From UBA8529 sp964390565 (GTDB lineage Bacteria > Bacteroidota > Bacteroidia > Bacteroidales > Tenuifilaceae): a DNA stretch of 64,000 bases. This document shows positions 60,829 to 64,000 of the stretch, piece by piece; the first letter of the stretch is position 1, and each line of letters opens with the position of its first letter. The position numbers and the translations under genes are program-made. The stretch lies in the NCBI GenBank assembly GCA_964390565.1, contig CAYMII010000018.1:10017-74016 (forward strand), in the 5' to 3' direction. The notes under the pieces are model-generated. The model did not search any database, was not told the origin of the DNA, and was given only the letters and a program-made list of their open reading frames with translations.

Positions 60829-60854
60829 GAAGCCTATAATTTGAATTAATTTGC

Positions 60855-60867
60855 TAAATATAATAAA
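60855..60867 (-). promoter_or_regulatory. Promoter-like 13-bp element before kinase B
   Basis: Minus strand TTTATTATATTTA, identical to the element before kinase A. It begins directly after the PFOR terminator, leaving about 40 bp for the promoter. Confidence 0.4.
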
Positions 60868-60895
60868 AAAAGGGTGTCGTTTTCGACACCCTTTT
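60868..60895 (-). terminator. Terminator of the PFOR gene
   Basis: A perfect 12-bp stem AAAAGGGTGTCG/CGACACCCTTTT (60868-60879, 60884-60895) with a TTTT loop and flanking A/T runs. It lies 20 bp beyond the stop codon and separates PFOR from the kinases. Confidence 0.9.
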
Positions 60896-60915
60896 AAAGA
60901 TATAGTAATTAACTA

Positions 60916-63900
60916 CTACTTTGAAAAATCCATAGCAGCCATTCTTAGGTATGACTTGTATCTCCAACGAGCATTATCTTCAGATGCTTTGAATAACTCG
61001 CCAGCAGCCTCAGGGAACGAAAGTTGAAGTGAAGTATAACGAACCTCACCCTTTAAGAAATCTTGGAATGTATCCCATTCTGGCTCTTTCGAATCGAGTT
61101 GGAATGGATTCTTTCCTTCGTTTTCTAGAAGTGGGTTATAACGGAATAAGTGCCAGTAACCAGATTTAACAGCTAGTTTAGCCTCGTTTTGAGTTGCACC
61201 CATACCATTGCGTAAACCATGGTTAATACATGGAGAGTAAGCAATAATGATTGATGGGCCAGGGAATGCCTCAGCCTCTTTAATTGCCTTGAAATACTGA
61301 TTATGGTCAGCACCCATTGAAACTTGAGCAACATAAACGTAACCATAGCTCATAGCCATCATACCAAGGTCTTTCTTACGAATTCTCTTTCCTGATGCAG
61401 CAAACTTTGCAACAGCCGCAATTGGAGTTGATTTCGAAGCCTGACCACCAGTGTTTGAGTAAACCTCGGTATCCATTACCAACACGTTTACATCTTCGCC
61501 AGTAGCAAGAACGTGGTCAAGACCACCAAATCCGATATCGTAAGCCCAACCATCACCACCGAAGATCCAAACTGATTTCTTAATGAAATATTGCTTAAGT
61601 GCAAGTAATTCCTTAGCGAAATTATCGTTAATCTTCTCAAGTTCGGCAATTAACTTTTCTGAAGCAGCTTTTGAAGTAGCAGCGTTGTTTTTTGTTTCAA
61701 CCCACTCTTTCATAGCAGCCTTAGCAGAATCACTATAGTTACCAGTTAAAGCAACGTTAATTCTCTCTTCGATACGTTGACGAAGTTTATCAACGCCGAT
61801 AGAAATACCAAAACCGTACTCAGCATTATCCTCAAATAATGAGTTAGCCCAAGCAGGACCTTGTCCTTCTTTGTTTGTGCAATATGGAGTAGATGGAGCA
61901 GAACCGCCATAGATTGATGAACAACCAGTAGCGTTAGCTACAATCATCCTATCACCAAAAAGTTGGGTAATTGCTTTGATATAAGGAGTTTCGCCGCAAC
62001 CAGCGCAAGCACCGCTGAACTCGAATAGAGGTTGAGCAAATTGGCTATTCTTAACCGATTTTTCTTTACCAAGAATATCTTTATAGCCAACGTTCTTATG
62101 CATAAAGTCGAAACGAGCTGCTTCTGCCATCTGGCTTTCAAGTGGCTTCATAACAAGAGCCTTAGTCTTAGCAGGACAAACATCGGCACAGTTACCGCAA
62201 CCAGTACAATCTAATGCGCTAACCTGAATACGGAAGTTGTACTCTTTAATACCACCGTTACCTTTAACAGTCTCGGTGCCTTTAGGTGCTTTTGCAAGTT
62301 CAGCATCTGTCAATAGGAATGGACGAATTGCAGCGTGAGGACAAACGTAAGCACACTGATTACACTGTATACAGTTTGTTGGAATCCACTCTGGAACGTT
62401 AACTGCGATACCGCGTTTTTCGTACTCAGTTGTACCGCTTGGGAAAGTACCATCTTCGCGATCAAGGAATGCGCTAACTGGAAGGTCATCACCCATTTGG
62501 TTGTTAACTGGAACAACAACTTTATTGATAAACTCAGGAGCGCCCTCAATAGCAACAGGTTTCTCAGGAGTTAGCTTTGCCCACTCAGCAGGAACTTCAA
62601 CCTTGGTAACAACGCCACCACGCTCAACAGCTGAATAGTTCATCTTGATAATCTCTTCGCCTTTACGACCAAAAGATTTATCAATAGCCTTCTTCATATC
62701 TTTAACTGCCATCTCGTAAGGGATAACGCCTGAGATTTTGAAGAATGCGCTTTGCATGATAGTATTTGTTCTGTTACCTAAACCAATCTCTTCTGCAATT
62801 TGAGTTGCATTCATGATATAGAAATTGATTTTCTTCTCAGCTAAATACTTCTTGATTGAATTTGGAAGTTTGTTTTTTGTCTCCTCAACATCCCAAATAC
62901 TGTTTAGTAGGAATGTACCGCCTTCACTTAAGCCTTTAAGCACATCATATCTTCCTAAATAAGAAGGAACGTGGCAAGCAACAAAGTCAGGAGTTGTAAC
63001 TAGATAAGGTGAACGGATTGGTTTATCACCAAAACGAAGGTGAGAAACAGTGATACCGCCCGATTTCTTTGAATCGTATGCAAAGTAAGCTTGGCAATAC
63101 TTATCAGTATTATCGCCAATAATCTTGATTGAGTTTTTGTTTGCACCTACAGTACCATCAGAACCTAAACCATAGAATTTAGCTTGAAAAGTACCTTTAT
63201 CAGCAAGGTTGATTTCAGCACCAACTGGAATTGATTTGAAAGTAACATCATCAACTATACCAACGGTGAATTGATTCTTTGGCTCTTTCATCTTAAGGTT
63301 ATCGAAAACAGCGATCATTTGAGCAGGAGTAGTATCCTTTGAACTCAAACCGTAACGACCACCAACGATAAGAGGAGCATTTGCTTGTCCGTAGAAAATC
63401 TCTTTTACATCTAAATAAAGTGGATCACCGTTAGCACCCGGCTCTTTGGTACGATCAAGTACGCAAATTCTCTTAACTGATTTTGGTAATACTTTTAGTA
63501 AGTACTTAGCAGAGAAAGGACGATATAGGTGAACTGAAATTAGACCAACTTTTGCACCCTTTGCATTTAGGTGATCAACAACTTCAGATAGTGTATCGGT
63601 GATTGAGCCCATTGCAATAACGATGTTCTCAGCATCAGCTGCACCGTAGTAGTTAAATGGATGGTACTCACGACCAGTTAATTTGGTAATCTCTTTCATG
63701 TAATCCTCAACAACATCAGGAATTACATCATAGAATCTATTGGCAGCCTCACGAGATTGGAAATAGATATCTGGGTTTTGAGCAGTACCCCTTGTTACAG
63801 GATGCTCAGGATTTAATGCTCTATCGCGGAACTCTTGAAGAGCCTTACGATCAACAAGCGGAGAAAGATCATCGTTCTCAAGAACTTCGATTTTTTGAAT

Positions 63901-64000
63901 CTCGTGTGAGGTTCTGAAACCATCGAAGAAGTGTAGGAAAGGAATTCTTGTTTTGATTGATGTTAAGTGAGCAACACCAGCAAGATCCATTACTTCCTGA
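60916..64000 (-). CDS. nifJ: Pyruvate:ferredoxin (flavodoxin) oxidoreductase, 5' end outside the window
   Basis: At least 1027 residues are visible, open to the window edge. The first are QEVMDLAGVAHLTSIKT, an internal PFOR segment, so about 150 N-terminal residues are missing. Domain II and the CoA-binding region are followed by the 2[4Fe-4S] domain (CIQCNQCAYVCP and CTGCGNCADVCPAK) and the TPP-binding domain (FSGACAGCGETPY with cluster cysteines, GDGWAYDIGFGGLDHVLA, DTEVYSNTGGQASKSTP). It oxidises pyruvate to acetyl-CoA and CO2 while reducing ferredoxin, the central anaerobic step. The methionine at 63990 is not the start. Confidence 0.97.
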   Translation of the reverse strand, partial: QEVMDLAGVAHLTSIKTRIPFLHFFDGFRTSHEIQKIEVLENDDLSPLVDRKALQEFRDRALNPEHPVTRGTAQNPDIYFQSREAANRFYDVIPDVVEDYMKEITKLTGREYHPFNYYGAADAENIVIAMGSITDTLSEVVDHLNAKGAKVGLISVHLYRPFSAKYLLKVLPKSVKRICVLDRTKEPGANGDPLYLDVKEIFYGQANAPLIVGGRYGLSSKDTTPAQMIAVFDNLKMKEPKNQFTVGIVDDVTFKSIPVGAEINLADKGTFQAKFYGLGSDGTVGANKNSIKIIGDNTDKYCQAYFAYDSKKSGGITVSHLRFGDKPIRSPYLVTTPDFVACHVPSYLGRYDVLKGLSEGGTFLLNSIWDVEETKNKLPNSIKKYLAEKKINFYIMNATQIAEEIGLGNRTNTIMQSAFFKISGVIPYEMAVKDMKKAIDKSFGRKGEEIIKMNYSAVERGGVVTKVEVPAEWAKLTPEKPVAIEGAPEFINKVVVPVNNQMGDDLPVSAFLDREDGTFPSGTTEYEKRGIAVNVPEWIPTNCIQCNQCAYVCPHAAIRPFLLTDAELAKAPKGTETVKGNGGIKEYNFRIQVSALDCTGCGNCADVCPAKTKALVMKPLESQMAEAARFDFMHKNVGYKDILGKEKSVKNSQFAQPLFEFSGACAGCGETPYIKAITQLFGDRMIVANATGCSSIYGGSAPSTPYCTNKEGQGPAWANSLFEDNAEYGFGISIGVDKLRQRIEERINVALTGNYSDSAKAAMKEWVETKNNAATSKAASEKLIAELEKINDNFAKELLALKQYFIKKSVWIFGGDGWAYDIGFGGLDHVLATGEDVNVLVMDTEVYSNTGGQASKSTPIAAVAKFAASGKRIRKKDLGMMAMSYGYVYVAQVSMGADHNQYFKAIKEAEAFPGPSIIIAYSPCINHGLRNGMGATQNEAKLAVKSGYWHLFRYNPLLENEGKNPFQLDSKEPEWDTFQDFLKGEVRYTSLQLSFPEAAGELFKASEDNARWRYKSYLRMAAMDFSK

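Overview
The window reads as a chromosomal segment of an anaerobic, fermentative Bacteroidota bacterium, probably Bacteroidales or Marinilabiliales. The evidence is a surface protein with a type IX secretion sorting domain, a short primary sigma factor of about 287 residues, Rho with a long disordered N-terminal insertion, two-component propeller (Y_Y_Y) sensors, a tmRNA tag ending in NYALAA, TAnnTTTG-like -7 boxes and few Shine-Dalgarno sites. Anaerobic metabolism is indicated by pyruvate:ferredoxin oxidoreductase and a flavin/FeS formate dehydrogenase. The sequence is a draft scaffold: 100 Ns at 47327-47426 are flanked by an exact 55-bp duplicate.

Layout. 1-4.1 kb: end of an NrfD/HybB-type membrane protein, a membrane-anchored GcvH-like protein, a sensor kinase with two c-heme-type motifs and a sigma-54 activator. 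4.2-18.6 kb: archaemetzincin, a SecD-P1-like lipoprotein, a propeller/SpoIIE phosphatase, a three-gene membrane operon (DUF3754, EF-hand protein, DUF748), a Cdd1-type HhH protein and an unknown outer-membrane protein. 19-26.3 kb is an accessory, repeat-rich zone: a membrane-anchored HNH protein, an overlapping methyltransferase-HIT / HNH gene pair, a lipoprotein, a tripartite hipBST toxin-antitoxin locus with three operator-like repeats exactly 40 bp apart, the tmRNA gene and a shortened phage-antirepressor-like gene. 26.5-30.4 kb is core: rho, rpoD, rpe.

30.4-40.1 kb is a nine-gene aromatic amino acid operon (pheA, aminotransferase, tyrA, DAHP synthase-chorismate mutase, aroB, aroD, aroE, aroA, aroC) lacking only shikimate kinase. 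Upstream lies what I consider the most interesting element: a promoter followed by two consecutive Phe/Tyr-codon-rich leader peptides of 26 codons each. Each leader is followed by mutually exclusive antiterminator and terminator hairpins, so these are two ribosome-mediated attenuators in series.

40.5-50.4 kb: a large T9SS surface protein, two tiny paralogous lipoproteins and a three-subunit NAD-linked formate dehydrogenase. 50.5-64 kb, all on the minus strand: ComEC, peptide deformylase, RuvX, a LytTR regulator, two paralogous LytS-type propeller kinases and the 3' part of PFOR.

The spacers carry several repeat families. These are degenerate arrays with a strict 7-bp period, a CCTGCCT...AGGCAGG palindrome (one copy forms the end of aroA), a roughly 75-bp terminator-like element and a composite repeat around the tmRNA. 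I saw no tRNA, rRNA, CRISPR array or complete insertion sequence.
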